From contig JAJNNY010000047.1 in assembly GCA_022453515.1 (NCBI GenBank), positions 232,261 through 296,260 on the forward strand: a stretch of DNA of 64,000 nt, read 5' to 3'. This document shows, piece by piece, positions 24,086 through 36,458 of the stretch (the stretch's first letter is position 1; every line of letters starts with the position of its first letter). The notes under the pieces were generated by a model, which saw only the letters and a list, made by a program, of their open reading frames with translations, was not told the origin of the DNA and ran no database searches. The position numbers and the translations under genes are program-made. This stretch comes from Astrocystis sublimbata. Lineage: Eukaryota; Ascomycota; Sordariomycetes; Xylariales; Xylariaceae.

Positions 24086-25945
24086 TCAGGCGGAGTGCTT
24101 CCATTGCATTGTCTCAGCGTCGAGGTTCTCGCTCTTTGCTCTGTTCCAATCGTTACGAATAACTTCCGCCCTCTTGGCATCTCGGGGGAGTGGTGCGGCT
24201 AGGAAACCTTGCGTGACTTTAGTAAAGTCAGGAACAATCTCATTTCCGTTGTTGTCGAGGGGCCTCTTGAAGTCAAATGCCCACAAGAGTCTCGAAATTC
24301 CCAAGAACAAGTTCTGGTCCGCCATGTGAATCCCAGGACAGATTCGACGCCCAGCTCCGAAGAAAAACTGGTCTCGTTGAGATACGTCTAGGTTGATAGC
24401 GGACTCGTAAAAGTTCTGCTTGTTGTCCCTAAAATGGTCGGGATCAAACTGTTGCGGATTAGGATAACGAGCTGCGTCGCTTTGTATTGCAAAAACGTTG
24501 TTTACAAGCACTGCTTCCTTGGGCAATCGATATCCCAAGTAGTGATCTTCCTGCAAAAGCGCATGGGGCATCTCGCCCAATATAGTGACTGGCATCCAAC
24601 GAAGCGACTCCTTGATGCATCCACGTACATACTGCAACTTCGGTTCATCCTCAGGCAAAGGCATTCTGTCTGCGCCCACTACTCGGTCAATTTCAGCCTG
24701 AGCGCGCGCCTGTACTTCTAGAAAGACGAGCATGGCGCATAAAAATCAGATGAGAGTATTCGCCGTTGTATCAGTTCCGGCTTCGAGGAGTGTTCCGGTT
24801 ATATAAGCCGCGAAGTCATCGTCGAAACCGTGTTTCTTCTGTTCTTGGACAAGCCCGACACAGAAAGAAGGGTTTGGCTTCTCCAGAGACAACACACTGG
24901 CTTTGGCTGTATCCCAATGGTGCCTGAATAAGGCCTTCTCTCGCCGATGATTTGTTATGGCATGTTGCTTTAGGGGCAGTACCCATGTTGGAAGCATCTG
25001 CAGTATGGGCAGGTAGTCGAGCAGGGCAACTAGCCCTGTCTGTGCGAGCAAAAGAAATTCGTCGAACACCTTGAAGAGCACCTTGAAGTGGGCATCTTCG
25101 AAACTCGGAACTCGGCACTTGGACACTCACTTAATGCTCAGCATGGATTTCAAATCGCAGACCAAAAGATACCTAGGTTCCTAGGAATCGAGACATTTGT
25201 TACCCAAATGTAGTGGTAGTCATCAGAGAGTTTGAGTACCGACGAACGTGTGAAACGTAGTTGTCGGGACCATTGAGAATATCATGCATCATTTGTTGGT
25301 TTTCGAGTTCCTGATATGGTCCGAAGGCCTGCGAAGCACGGACGTTAAGTAGGTCGTGCATAATGCGTCGAAGCTTTGTGAGATGCTCAGCTAGTGATCC
25401 CAAGGGAGTAAAACGGGTGATGTACCATTCTCCATGTTCGTCCGTATTATCGCTGATGGATGATCAGTGGTAATATTCGGATGGCGATTGTGAATTGTAA
25501 GACTTACTATCTATCATTAGAACTCTGAGTCCTCCGCTTGCTACTTTTTGCCCTATGTACAAATCCATTCTGTCGCTTAATATGGAACTTCTCTTATCCA
25601 TAATGTCTCTTACTGCATTGTCGCTAGAGAGGACGATCATGGTTTTGCTCCCCATCATCAGGCTATACACCGGTCTGTACTCTTGCGCCCATTTCTGAAA
25701 CTGCAAGTGCAAATCATGTTTGGGTATCTATATGTAATTAACCACAATGACAAACGGTTTGCTTTAGTGTGTTGGAAAGTTTCAATCATTGGCCTTACTA
25801 GATGGAGGTTTCCCATAATTGGGATGGTCGGTGGTCCTGGCGGAAGGTCTGCTGGTCGACGACCAATTTGTAGGAGCCTCCGAGAAAGAATAAAAAATGA
25901 AAGAACAGTCACAGATACTATAATCTGAGTTAGAAAGTAAGCCAT
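24086..25945 (-). pseudogene. Cytochrome P450, probably inactivated
   Basis: A whole P450 can be traced over about six exons: an N-terminal anchor then DLPPGPPTIPIMGNLHL, IPKHDLHLQFQKWAQEYRPVYSL, SSILSDRMDLYIG, LRRIMHDLLNVRASQAFGPYQ, the I-helix GTDTTANTL, the K-helix ESLRWMP, PERF-like QFDPDHF, and the haem loop FGAGRRICPG. Two stop codons interrupt this path. TGA at 24748-24746 stands where the family has Trp just after GTDTTANTLI, with FLCAMLVFLEVQ continuing in frame. TAA at 25449-25447 directly precedes YGRTWRM, the usual C-helix WxxxR region, and the exon junction there is also out of phase. Both would be explained by single transitions (TGG to TGA, CAA to TAA). The first is not near any alternative splice site that I could find. 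A sequencing error is possible but two independent ones are less likely. Confidence 0.6.
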
Positions 25946-26343
25946 ATCTTTTGATATTTTTTGCCTGAACGAAAGTGCTACAGTAGTGATTCAGAACAAT
26001 GAGAAAGAATTGGGAGCATGATTTATCGAAGCACACCCATGTAGGCTTTTATTTTCGAATTCATTATTGAACAGCTAACATTATTGTACCCCAGCGTGTT
26101 AATCATGTACCCATTTTGAGTATCATTGTTAGTATGGTAAGACTTGTAATGCAGGCCGTGAAATTGTTATCTTTCCGACAGCGGAATGCTTTTAAAAGGG
26201 TACAGGTTTGTCTGACAGGCATTATGACCCGTGTCCGCTCCCCAAACCATGCCTTGGGTATTAGATGAACAAACTCCTTTTCGGTCGAGATGCGCCGGGT
26301 ACCAAAGTATCGACTCCCACCCCTGTGTTATGTGCTCCTCTTC
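25946..26343. other. Intergenic
   Basis: About 400 bp between the P450 relic and the HET gene. No gene is seen. Confidence 0.45.
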
Positions 26344-28260
26344 CTAATGAATCACGATCGTCTGCTGCAGTGACTTTTGCGAACTCTCATCGGCAAATGA
26401 TTCCCCTTGCATAATACCTTGAATGTAGCACTTGCCTACAAAGTCGTATTCTGCGCCTCGACGACGTAGTGTGAAAGGAACTTTGCCTCCTCCGAATATC
26501 CAGATCTCGTCCCCGATTTCCGTCTCAATAAGCGCAGACCCTATCAAGCCTGTCTCTGTGATGACAAGGGCTTGATTAGCTAGCATGCCGTATATTGTTT
26601 GATGGACGTTTGGGCGTATATCTCGGGAGTCTATCAAATCCCAAACGCTGGAGATAGTTTTTCGCATCAGTATCCACAGGTACATGGTTGTTATCTCTCA
26701 TCACATCACCAAGCATCAGTCTTGCGAACGCCTCCCGCCGAGTATAACCTGCAGGGTAAGGATCAGGGACCACCGTTTCCGAGTTGCCATCCTTACCCTC
26801 CACCATATCGAGGTAGTTTTGCATCGTTTCTCTCAACGGGACATCTTCATCCCAAGGATATCGATAGCGTCGAATCCCCTTTTTGACACATTTCACTGAT
26901 CCGATACAAATGCCTTTCAGCTTCAGCACGTTCTGTGTGAGGCACGACGATACCACGTCTATATCAAGTGGTTCAAGTCCCATGTCCGCGTTGTATACCT
27001 TGTAGCCGTAACACTGGTAGAACCAATCAAGGTCGTAATCGGGCCATCCTGATAGATCCAAAGCCCATCGAGGGATACCAGGTGTTGCCTTGTAGCCTTC
27101 AACGCGGGGGTTGCCGACTAGAGCCCGCAAACCCTTCTCTTGAATGATCATCTCCACTGTCATGCGGCTGTACACGAGCGAGGCGGGGATATCATACCGA
27201 CACTCTTCAGTTCCAGGCACTGTCCACCATTCTGTTAGTGATTACTCTTTCAGATATGAGTTCCGGGGGTTTTGCAGGCGACACTCCAAAGCCGGACTTA
27301 AAGCTCAAGCCTTTTGCCCCGACTCGCCCTCTTACTCTCCTCGAAAGCAGCTGAAACACAAGAGAAATTGACTGAAAGTAGCTTACAACTTCCCGCTTGA
27401 AGAAGGCCCAAAAGTCCGAAAACTTTGTCTCTGGGGTCTATTGCTAACCGATAACGCCATCGCTGGACAGTCTCGAGGGCGTTGTCCCAGCGTCTCTTAG
27501 CTATATTAATCCAGATCGAGTGAACTATAAATCCGCCAATCCAAGGATCCATCTCATCTGATAGCATTTGCCTAAGAGGCCGTGGAAGACCCTTTGTAGT
27601 CCAAGTTTTGGCTGCCGCAGTTATGATGTTCCATGGTACTATCGCGCTTCCAAAGAGAAGAAGAACTTGATCGGGAAGTGCTGCTTCTTGCAATGTCCAG
27701 GCGCGATCCCACCAGCGGTTTTGACCATGGGAAGCGGCACGCAGAGCCTCCATAGCTCGGTTGAAAGTCGGACGGTCGTCAGCCACGGATGGGGGCAGGG
27801 GCAGTGTATTCATGTCGTCAGCCGACGAAGCTGTTGCAAGATAGCGAATAATTTCGAATGCGTTTTTTGCATCCGCATCAGTGATTTCAGCCGGGGGCAC
27901 TCCAAGCCAGACCAGGCACTGGCTGCAGCGAGTATAAGTGCTGCGCATCAGCTTCACTTGCTGCGCTTTTTCTTCTAGATTCCACTGGTTGATGCATAGC
28001 TGGTCAACCCACAAATTCCTGACGCGGTCGCATAGTCGCAGTTGGCACAAAGCGTTATATAACCGTGGCGTAACTTTTACTTCGTTGCTCGACACTTGAA
28101 TAGTCAACGGGGGGCGATCATCCCACGCGTATGACAACGCTTCATACTGCGGGTTGTCGGAGCGCGACACGACGCTGAGCTCACAGACAATTGGCGACTG
28201 GGAATCACCTGCGGCGGGTGGCATCAAACGCAAGATGCGAATTTCATCTGTTGAAAGCAT
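26344..28260 (-). CDS. HET-domain heterokaryon-incompatibility-type protein (left copy)
   Basis: The first exon starts at 28260 (MLSTDEIRILRLMPP) and contains the HET signature in order: YEALSYAWDD, NALCQLRL, LWVDQLCINQWNLEEKAQQVKLM, VWLG, RWWDRAWTLQEAAL, and DPRDKVFGLLGLL. An intron or two near 27,370-27,230 lead to the C-terminal half (around 27,220-26,580), which includes RYDIPASLVYSRMTVEMI and PRWALDLSGW. The terminal part, seen in another frame (26,685-26,344), carries VPFTLRRRGAEYDFVGKCYIQGIMQGE, the usual end of these proteins. The switch of frame around 26,640-26,690 has no convincing intron, so a frameshift or base-calling error may be present. HET proteins trigger cell death after fusion of incompatible hyphae or on foreign recognition; the trigger here is unknown. 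Confidence 0.8.
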
Positions 28261-29145
28261 CTCTGGATCGAATCAAGGGCTTCAACCACAATGAGGTTGT
28301 AGTGGGCGTTGATCTTCACGTAGGATCCAGGAGACCCACGTGATATTTTGCGAAACGCAGCAAAGACCACATTCGGTGTGGCTGCACTGACCCATGTCAG
28401 TGGCTCTAGAAGTTCAAGCCACATCATATTTAGATTAACGAGTAAGCAAGGATGCTAGTAGATTCGATAGTTATCACCACGCTATTATGAGTTCTATATT
28501 TACATAAAAGTCGTAGTAGAACTTCATTTCATATAAGGTTCATTAAGATTACATCTTAAACAACATAATCTTGCTTTGATAGTATAAGATGCTACTTTAA
28601 ATCCTATATCTGGTTGTATCAATACTCGTTAGAATCCAACCTGTAGAGAGAGTTGAGCCTCAATCATGGGGGAGTGGTTAAGGCATTATTATTAACTGCA
28701 GGTGTTTATAGATCGTGCGAACTAAGTACAGCTAAATGCTATTGACTATGGTATTAGGCTATGCGCCCGAAACCTACAAACTCGAAAGATTATGTAACAT
28801 GAATTTCACAGGTCCGTGCAACAACCACAAGACCTTCTCTAGCCACAATTGCCGCTTCATTATTCAGCATCATTGAGTGTGATATCCAGTCATATGTAGA
28901 TGTCAATCCGGGACATTCTCGGCACTCACTCCAACTCCAAACGGCAAGCAGCTCGTGACCGAGAACTCCCGGATGACCCCCTTACCCCGCTGATGCGCTG
29001 TCGGAGGCTGACATGTTAATCATTGTCCCCAAAATCTCACTTGTCAAAATAATGAACTTCAATTCATTCTATGCTTTCACATATACAAACTTCGTCGAGG
29101 GCTTAATAGTACTTCAGGTCTGTGTTTCATCTTCCTCCGAACAAC
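28261..29145. other. Intergenic between HET and nitrilase genes
   Basis: 885 bp divergent region. It is AT-rich from 28,440 to 28,640. No coding or RNA gene is recognised. Mirrored at about 61,820-62,704. Confidence 0.5.
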
Positions 29146-30291
29146 ATGACTAGCGAATCGCCCAAGACCGTTCGCGTAGCGGCTGTTCAAGCAGAGCCGG
29201 AATGGAACGACCTCCAAAAGGGTGTTGACAAGACCGTGCGTCTCATCGCGGAAGCTGGCAATAATGGTACCAACGTCATGGGATTCCCGGAAGTTTGGAT
29301 CCCCGGGTATCCATGGTACGTGTGATGATATGCGAGGCGAATTAATCCCCGACGTCACACTCGTCGTTTCCGCCCCAGCATATTACCTAGACTGTTTGCT
29401 TAGTGACGTCCTCTAGGAGCATCTGGAGTCAGTCAGTAACTGACAACGCTGAGTTCATGACCGAGTACTTTCGCAACTCATTGGAGCGAGATTCAGAAGA
29501 GATGAACCGTATCCGTGCCGCTGTCAAAGAAGCTGGCCTGTTCTGTGTGTTGGGCTATAGCGAGAGGTATCGTGGATCCCTATACATCGCACAGGTAAGT
29601 AAGCTGGGTTGTATGCCCCAGAGCCCCTAGGGTGCATCGATCCTTACGTGTGCATCTTAATGACATTCGTCAGTCTTTCATCGACGAGAATGGCGACATT
29701 GTGCATCACCGCCGGAAGATCAAACCGACCCATGTCGAGCGCAGTATCTGGGGTGAAGGCCAAGGGGACTCACTCAAAATTGTCGTTAAAACATCATTTG
29801 GCAAGATCGGAGGTTTGAACTGCTGGGAGCACACACAGCCTTTGCTGCGATACTATGAGTATTCGCAGGATGTTGATATTCATATCGCTAGCTGGCCGCC
29901 GGTTTTCGACGGTGGAAGCGACAAATTGCCGTACCATATCTCAGGCACAATGAGTAGTCGCTTGACCCAGGTGATGTCAATGGAAGGCGCGTGCTTTACG
30001 GCCATCTGTTCGCAAATACTCACCGAGGAGAACACAACGAGGGTCAAGGTCAACGGGTGGTCGTTCGCCAAGGCTCCCGGTGGCGGATTTTCCATGATCT
30101 TTGGACCAACAGGCGAGCCTCTTGTAGAGGCTCCCGACCCTGGCAAAGAGGTGATACTGTATGCTGACGTTGATCTTGAGCAGAAGTGGCGCGCAAAACA
30201 GAACCTAGATGTGGTTGGTCACTACTCGCGCCCTGACCTTCTTAGCTTGAGAGTGAACACTAAGGCATCTACTCAAGTTGAGTTGCTTTAG
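29146..30291 (+). CDS. Nitrilase / cyanide hydratase-type carbon-nitrogen hydrolase (left copy)
   Basis: Three exons (29146-29315, 29417-29594, 29674-30291) give 321 residues. The catalytic triad of the nitrilase superfamily is intact: Glu in [11 protein letters not shown], Lys in [13 protein letters not shown], and the nucleophilic Cys in [26 protein letters not shown] and GPTGEPL follow in the expected order. Members hydrolyse nitriles to acids or, in some fungi, cyanide to formamide; I cannot tell which. The first intron donor follows TATCCATG directly, completing the PGYPW motif across the junction. Adjacent to the HET gene in the opposite direction. This copy has the intact reading frame, while the mirrored copy at 60,676-61,819 lacks one base in the CCCC run after GTTTGGAT. 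Confidence 0.92.
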
Positions 30292-31001
30292 AGTTAGCGG
30301 GATCAGGCCTCGATGGAGAAGCTTGTAATGAAGGAGCAGCCATTCTTTCAACTTCTTTCCAGGGTCTTGCATAAGAGACTCGTGAAATATCCAGGATCAT
30401 ATAACAGATTGCCTCACATACAGACATGAAGCCAAGCCTAATGATAAATTTCTTAGTATGAACACTTTGTACTTATACTCTGCCTATCTGATCCTCCGAA
30501 GTTACCAATATCCTATGCATGAGTGCTTACCCCTAACCAACTGAAGGAACAGGTACCGCACCGTGGCAGCTTTCTGCTTCCTCGTTATTAAACGTGTCAA
30601 TCTTGAGGAGTCTACCCGTTCAAGGTACTATACATTGTTCTTCAACATGAAACCATCCATTTCTAGCAAGCCCTTGAGTATTCGACCATGATATTACTTG
30701 GCATTGTGCATGTTCGCAACCCATCGCAGTACCAGAGTCCCATCGATGATATACGACAGAAGGTGCCTTGTCTTCGTAGGGGACGACGCATCAGGTGACG
30801 TGAAACGCATTCCGCCAAACTGATGAATTGAATCGAGACAATCAATCGCCCGCGATGGAAAAGGTTCCTCGCAATAGCATTGCGTTGTCCCCTTAGATAA
30901 TCCTTGATACTTCAGACAATTCCTGGGCACGTGAGCCGGAAAGCGTGCAATCGGCCGTGGTTGTTTACTGCACTCCATGATGGTAATATTGGATTTACGA
31001 C
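30292..31001. other. Intergenic between convergent genes
   Basis: 710 bp, the 3' regions of the nitrilase (plus) and the secreted protein (minus). The minus frame over 30,694-31,041 shows no domain and overlaps the 3' end of the next gene. Confidence 0.45.
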
Positions 31002-31691
31002 CTAAAACATGTATGCAGCGACCATTATAGCAACCACCCATGCAGATGTTGCACCAACTTTGAATGACGATGCCCCTGAGTCGTTATCATCATCATGAGG
31101 AACCACAGAACCCCAAGTTCCCGCGAGAACCGTTCGATTGTTCAGCCGTGGCTCTTTGTCAAGATATGGTGTCGCCGCCATGACGGTCATATTATTCAAC
31201 GTCTCATTGGTACACCCGCTCAGCATACCGAAAGAGTACGCGTAGAAGGAAGTCCATTCCAGAGACTTGTTCTCGCCGGGCTTGACCTCTAAGATGATCG
31301 AGTCGGTCCCCAGGATGTTTGTCGACTCAGTTGATACATTCGTCTCAATTGTCTTGAATTCCCACGTCTTGTTCGAGTTCAACTCTTTGTTGAACGCCCT
31401 CTGCACGAGCTTGAAGATGGCGTCGGCTTCATCTTCGGGCAGGTCCAGAGACCTAACACCTGACTCCAGTGCGCGCTCTGCAGTGATATCGTAGGACTTG
31501 CGGTCAAACTGGCAGGACGACTGTGAGTCGGCTGGGCATTGCATGACGTCGACAGTTTGTGAAAAATGGGTTGAGAATCTTGAGCCGTCGTCGATGGAGA
31601 AGTGGTCCTGGTCCCAGCCGGTGCAAACCGCTGATGCGGTGCTGCTCCAGAGAGCAAGCCCTATTAGGGTGGTTGAGGCAGTAAAATGCAT
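31002..31691 (-). CDS. Secreted, probably GPI-anchored glycoprotein of unknown function (left copy)
   Basis: Single exon, 229 residues from the ATG at 31691 (an ATG 24 bases upstream is possible but puts extra residues before the signal peptide). Residues 1-21 form a signal peptide (FTASTTLIGLALWSSTASA). Six or more N-glycosylation sequons occur (NKT, NVS, NKS, NET, NMT, NRT). The last 15 residues (SAWVVAIMVAAYMF) are hydrophobic and follow a Ser/Asp/Gly-rich segment, the pattern of a GPI-attachment signal. Four cysteines in the first third of the mature chain and one further on could form disulfides. No family recognised. It is likely a cell-surface protein. Confidence 0.75.
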   Translation of the reverse strand: MHFTASTTLIGLALWSSTASAVCTGWDQDHFSIDDGSRFSTHFSQTVDVMQCPADSQSSCQFDRKSYDITAERALESGVRSLDLPEDEADAIFKLVQRAFNKELNSNKTWEFKTIETNVSTESTNILGTDSIILEVKPGENKSLEWTSFYAYSFGMLSGCTNETLNNMTVMAATPYLDKEPRLNNRTVLAGTWGSVVPHDDDNDSGASSFKVGATSAWVVAIMVAAYMF

Positions 31692-31715
31692 TTGGTTAGG
31701 TAGCTGGAAGAGCAA

Positions 31716-33497
31716 TGCTTCTTTTCTTATATGATGGTGATTATCTTTATGGTCGTAATTCGTTTTACCTTTGCTAGATGACTAACAATAGCAAAGAATA
31801 GAATATTTCTTAGGTGCTAAAGCTTCAGGATTTCTTGTTCCTTATAACTGCAAATGACACACCTCTAGCCAAGAGTTCTTGGATATTTTAGTCGGTTCTA
31901 ACCTAGCACCTTGGCAGTGCTTACTTACACTAGGAACTCGAGGAAATGAAGTCGAGGCGGAGTCTAGCGTGTTGATCGCCACGCTACGCCCCCCAGCATT
32001 CGCTTCCCCGGTGTCTTGGCAAGCTGTGACGTCAAGCATCGGGGCATTTGAGGTGCCAACTGCACGGTTCGTGTACATGGCACCTGTTAGGGCTAGAAGC
32101 CATCTCGCAATCCAACCAACAGGAACACGTCCAACGCTGCAAGGACTCCATAAGTAATTCTGCAGCGAGGCTGTAAGCAGTTTGAGACGTAGGAGCCAGG
32201 TCCTTATGCAAGTTAGGACCAACAATAATGCAAGGCAGATTAACAGGCAAGGACCTAACAGCTAACACGGAGTGAAATGCGAAGCGATCAGAACCATTTA
32301 CCTGCATAGTTCGCAGGGTGCCGTTATTACTCTCCCTTGGCAAGGTCCAGCGCTCCTCCGAACATCGACGTCGCGAATTCGTGGCAACGACCCTAGCTAG
32401 GCAACAGGCCAAGTGGGCCAGCTCAGGTTGTTTTCGACCTTACCAACAGCACAGCTCGTGAGCCTGAGAAAGTTCGGTGGCTAGTCAAATAACAGAACCA
32501 GGTATGCTTTGGCTAGTGTCAAGTGTGCTTTTAAGGCTGCCGAAGCCGCCCAAAGAAACGATATCCACGGCCCCCAGATCTTCATCATGCACGTCAAAGA
32601 CGGCGATGCCGGTCATTGTAGTAATAGGCAGTCCCTCTCTAACCGAGTAGTTATGTAAAGTGTTGGACTTATTTAAGGCTCAGCCGTTGGATTACCCAGG
32701 GAAATTGTTGGAGATGCGGACAAACTAACATTGATCTTGGCATGTATATAATTAGGCTGGATCGACCTTGCACTTGAGTAGAACCTTATTTGTGTAGATG
32801 TTGGGGGAACAGCGCAACTAAATTGGAGTCTCGAAGTCAGCGAAGGTAGCAGAAAGGTGCCAAACATCTGTCAGTTGTTCCCAAATAAGAATTTGTAATG
32901 AAAACTCAGTGCCGCTGTGAGTGTGGTGGAATATGATGTTGGCCTGGGTGTCAGGTATCTATACATAGGACGACCCGCAAAGCTGACCTCAATTGACGTC
33001 AATGGTCACATGATGAGCAATTCAGCCCCCAACGAACTTTGGATGTGTACTTCCGATGCTTGCATTGTCATCCGCTTCTCGCGGTTCCTTTTCACAATGA
33101 TCAGTGTCTAGTTTCTATCGCAGCAGACTGAATTGGGTGGTTCAGCCCGGTTGGTTGGGTAGTGTTGGTTTCTCACACTGGTGTTAGCTCAGTGGTTCGG
33201 GTCGGCAGCGGTCTATCTGTTGCAGCAGTCCAAATCCAGTGGCTCGTTGCAGTGATTTTGCAGTGGTTAATGTCCAATGATTTGTCCCAGTGATATGTGG
33301 CGTTGCAGGCGATGGCGAACAGTGAGGCTTTGACTACCCCGCGTCTAGAGTAACAGTCACACGATAGTAGTTTCCAGAATCCCACATGAAATGAATCGGG
33401 ACAACCGATCTCTGCATCCTACCGGGCATCAGTATTTCGTTGCGAAAGTAGCAACCGGACTTTCTGTTCAGCCCAGCACGATACCAACTCGTCTACG
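31716..33497. other. Intergenic, no gene supported
   Basis: 1.8 kb. Two overlapping minus frames of about 126 residues (31,842-32,225 and 32,032-32,412) exist but have no motif, no start context and mutually exclusive reading. From 33,170 to 33,320 there is a string of short TGGTT/CAGTGGTT-type direct repeats (cagtggttc, ccagtggctc, gcagtggtta), perhaps a decayed low-complexity repeat. Mirrored in the right arm. Confidence 0.45.
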
Positions 33498-36458
33498 ATG
33501 GCACTCGATCATTGGGAGTTGGATGGAAAGGATAGGTCGCGTTTCCGGGCCTATTCCACCTTGCTGCACCTACAGACAAATGGCCAAGTTCACGATCCAT
33601 ACAGAGGCATAGCCGACGACAACGTGCATGAGAAAGAGACAGGCGACAAGACGGATATCGACGACGAGACTGACGGCGACGACGATGTAGGGTCGACTGA
33701 TCTAGATTTATTGACCTGTTTCGATGATGGCTCTTTGAAAGACATGTTCCTCGATCGCATAGCCGAAGTAGCGTCACGCGCGAAAGGGGGGCGGTATGTC
33801 GCTGCAGCCATAATGCGAGAGGGTGAGAAAGCAGTCGAAGTGTCTATTACTCGCAACGAAGGGTTCGATGACAAAGACCAAGAATTCTTCAAGGCGCTTG
33901 AGGTGACACTGCGTCATATATCTCTGGACAATAGTAAGAAGCGCACTTGGTTGATCGGTGAGGGAGTCTGAAAGCTCACTGATATCCTTATAGATCCCTC
34001 GCATGTCCAACAGCTATGTCAATCTTCTTTCGATTACCAAGTTGAGCGAGTCCAAACTTGGCTTGGGAGCTTTCTTCAGATCTACCGACAGTGCCAGGTC
34101 GGGACCTCCGGTTATGAGTTTGAGCTCCAAGGAGAACCAGATCAAAGTCACCTTGCTCATGAGCTCGCGATAGCCTTATTTGTTATACACAGGCTCGTAA
34201 CATCCTGCGATTCCATATTGCTAGCGACCACCCCAATGGAGATTATTCTAGCATCTCAGATCTGTCGGACAGTTTGGAAATGTTACACAGTGGGCATTTT
34301 CGAGGTACTTGGGACCAAGTTCGCTCGGCTACGTGATTGTGTCGGGTTTCTAGGTCGCCTTAGCGCAAGCTGTGATACCATAGCGCGTGCTTGTCGGCGT
34401 CTTCCGGGATTCGCTGCAATCGCACTCAATCTTGTGAGCAAAGGACCTCGGATCAAAAGTCGGCAGATGAACGGACCGCAGATCAGGCCCCCAAAGCCAT
34501 GGACATTGCATAATACTTTGCAATACCTTTCGAATGATGGTTGCGATGCGACTATTAATGCCAGGCAGTTCAGAGGTCATGACGCTAGCACGAAATTCAA
34601 ACGCCTTATGAGTGAGAAGCCGCAAGTTCATGCAGAGATCCAGCTCCTGCTATCCCTCGCCGGTCAATCAAAGATCACACATGACTATATCGGATGCAGC
34701 AAGAGACTCTGCTATCTCTGCGCCACATTCATTCGTCATTACAGCCCGGAGTACAGGACGCGAGGGACCCACGGTGCCCTCTTCCCCTCGTGGACAATTC
34801 CTGCTCTAATTGCAGGGACGGACCGCGCTATGGCTTACAATATTGCACTCGCACTGCGTGCAGTTGAGCGGGACATAACCAGGCTTGTGGCACTGGATAG
34901 AAAGCGTATCCCGGCCGCGAAGCAGTCATCTGTCGGTGGCTCGTCTGTTCAAACCGTTGTTCCAGCAAGGGATCATGATTCGTTATGGATCAGGGAGCTA
35001 GCCACAATTCGTATCTGTGAAGAGAGGAATTACAATTCTGCGACTGTGATGTTGTAAGAAACCACAGTACATGTTCACGAGGTAAAACAAGCTCACACGC
35101 TGTCTAGGAACGATGAGAGGAACATACACAATAGCGACGAGTATTGTGAAATCACGGATCCAGCCGTTCAGATACCAGACACGATCGCCCCCTCTAGTGG
35201 CAAGTGTGAGGGCCCAATGTGTGACCGTATCACAAACCTTCGCTGTTCCTTCTGTCAGCGGGGATCCTTTTGCGGCCCTCGCTGCCAGAAGACAGCAACA
35301 ATGGATCATCGTCTCATGTGTCGTGCCGGCCCTATAACACCCTTTGACTATATTTCCATATCGATTGATGAGAACCGCGATCCTGAGGACCCCGATGTTC
35401 TGGAGACCTTTGGATTTGACCAATGTGAGGGGGTGGAAGAGATGCGCTACCTTCTAGGACTCTACATAGGTCTTTACAAAATTATCGAGACCCCTAAATC
35501 GGATATCGATTCCTGGGTGGCAAATGGCACACTGCGAGAAAACATCATCAAAACGTATGAACGTCACACTCCCCCCGGTCGACAGGGAGCGTATTATCCG
35601 TGGTTCAAACAAAGCAAGATTCTGTCGGCTGAGGCACCTCGCAGACTAAGTCTAGGAGAACTTCTAATTCAACGCACGGAGGAATGCAAACAATTCCTTA
35701 GCCAAGAAGATCAAGCGGTTCCTTTATTACAGCTATGTGAAATGAAACATGAAAGCGTAACGCTGTGGGCTTTCTGTTCGTTGTCAATGACCCCGCACGC
35801 GAACTTCACACATATATGGTTCGACTTTGGGTTCTGCGTCTGCCGAGGGGATGTCGACGAGAGAGACCTCGGTGCGCTCTATTGTTCCTTTATCTACGGA
35901 AACGTTAGATTCGAAAGAGATGTTTCAACGGCCATGCTGATGCCAACCCCTCAGTGTGACTTTGACGAGTTTCGGGTCCTTTTCTTGGCAGGAAATCTGA
36001 TCTCTCTCATGGATAGACACGGATTTAGGGGCTGGTCACGACAAATTCCTCATCTCCGCGAGTTCCTATCTATTGCGCCTCATAAGACTCGACCGCTCGT
36101 ATGGCATCTGAAACATCTCCTGGCCCTGGGGGATAGCTCAGTCGATGCGGTACTACTCGCAGGTGTCCATGCAGACCACATTGAGGTTGCACGTCACGAA
36201 TTCGGCCTAGTCCCTGGCGGTGCGTTAGATTTGAAAGAAGTCATGTGTCTCAAAGCGTTTTACAGACGACTGTTGTTTTCCCGAAGCGATTACGCTACCT
36301 TGATCGATCCCCTCGAACTTGAGAGATCCCGTACCGAGGGTCGGATGCTTGGGTTCCTGCAACAGGCTATTGAGACCTTGTCCTCGCAAGGCGATGCCTG
36401 GCTACGAGGTCAATCGCTGGACGTTGGAGGTATCATTCAGAAAGCGTTTGGCATATAA
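33498..36458 (+). CDS. Nucleic-acid-deaminase-like domain fused to MYND-type zinc finger (left copy)
   Basis: Three exons (33498-33933, 33994-35053, 35108-36458) keep frame and give about 948 residues. The N-terminal third is acidic and low complexity in part (DIDDETDGDDDVG), followed by a helical region. Around residue 385 is VHAEIQLLLSL and about 30 residues on IGCSKRLCYLCATFI, the HAE...CxxC zinc-binding arrangement of the cytidine-deaminase fold; the IGxSKxxCxxC form matches the OTT_1508-like deaminase family (PF14441), common in fungi. After intron 2 comes CEGPMCDRITNLRCSFCQRGSFCGPRCQKTATMDHRLMC, a MYND-like zinc finger split by no intron. The last 350 residues have no recognised domain. 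The substrate is unknown. Fungal relatives are often found near incompatibility-type genes, as with HET here, but linkage to immunity is inference. Confidence 0.8.

Noticed and set aside
31842..32412. Overlapping minus-strand frames of about 126 residues
   Set aside because: No domain, signal peptide or splice logic, mutually incompatible frames; the mirrored copies prove nothing because the arms are identical.
35217..36458. Separate MYND-finger gene starting at 35,217
   Set aside because: The frame continues upstream through a good intron (35,054-35,107) into the deaminase exon, so it is better read as one gene.
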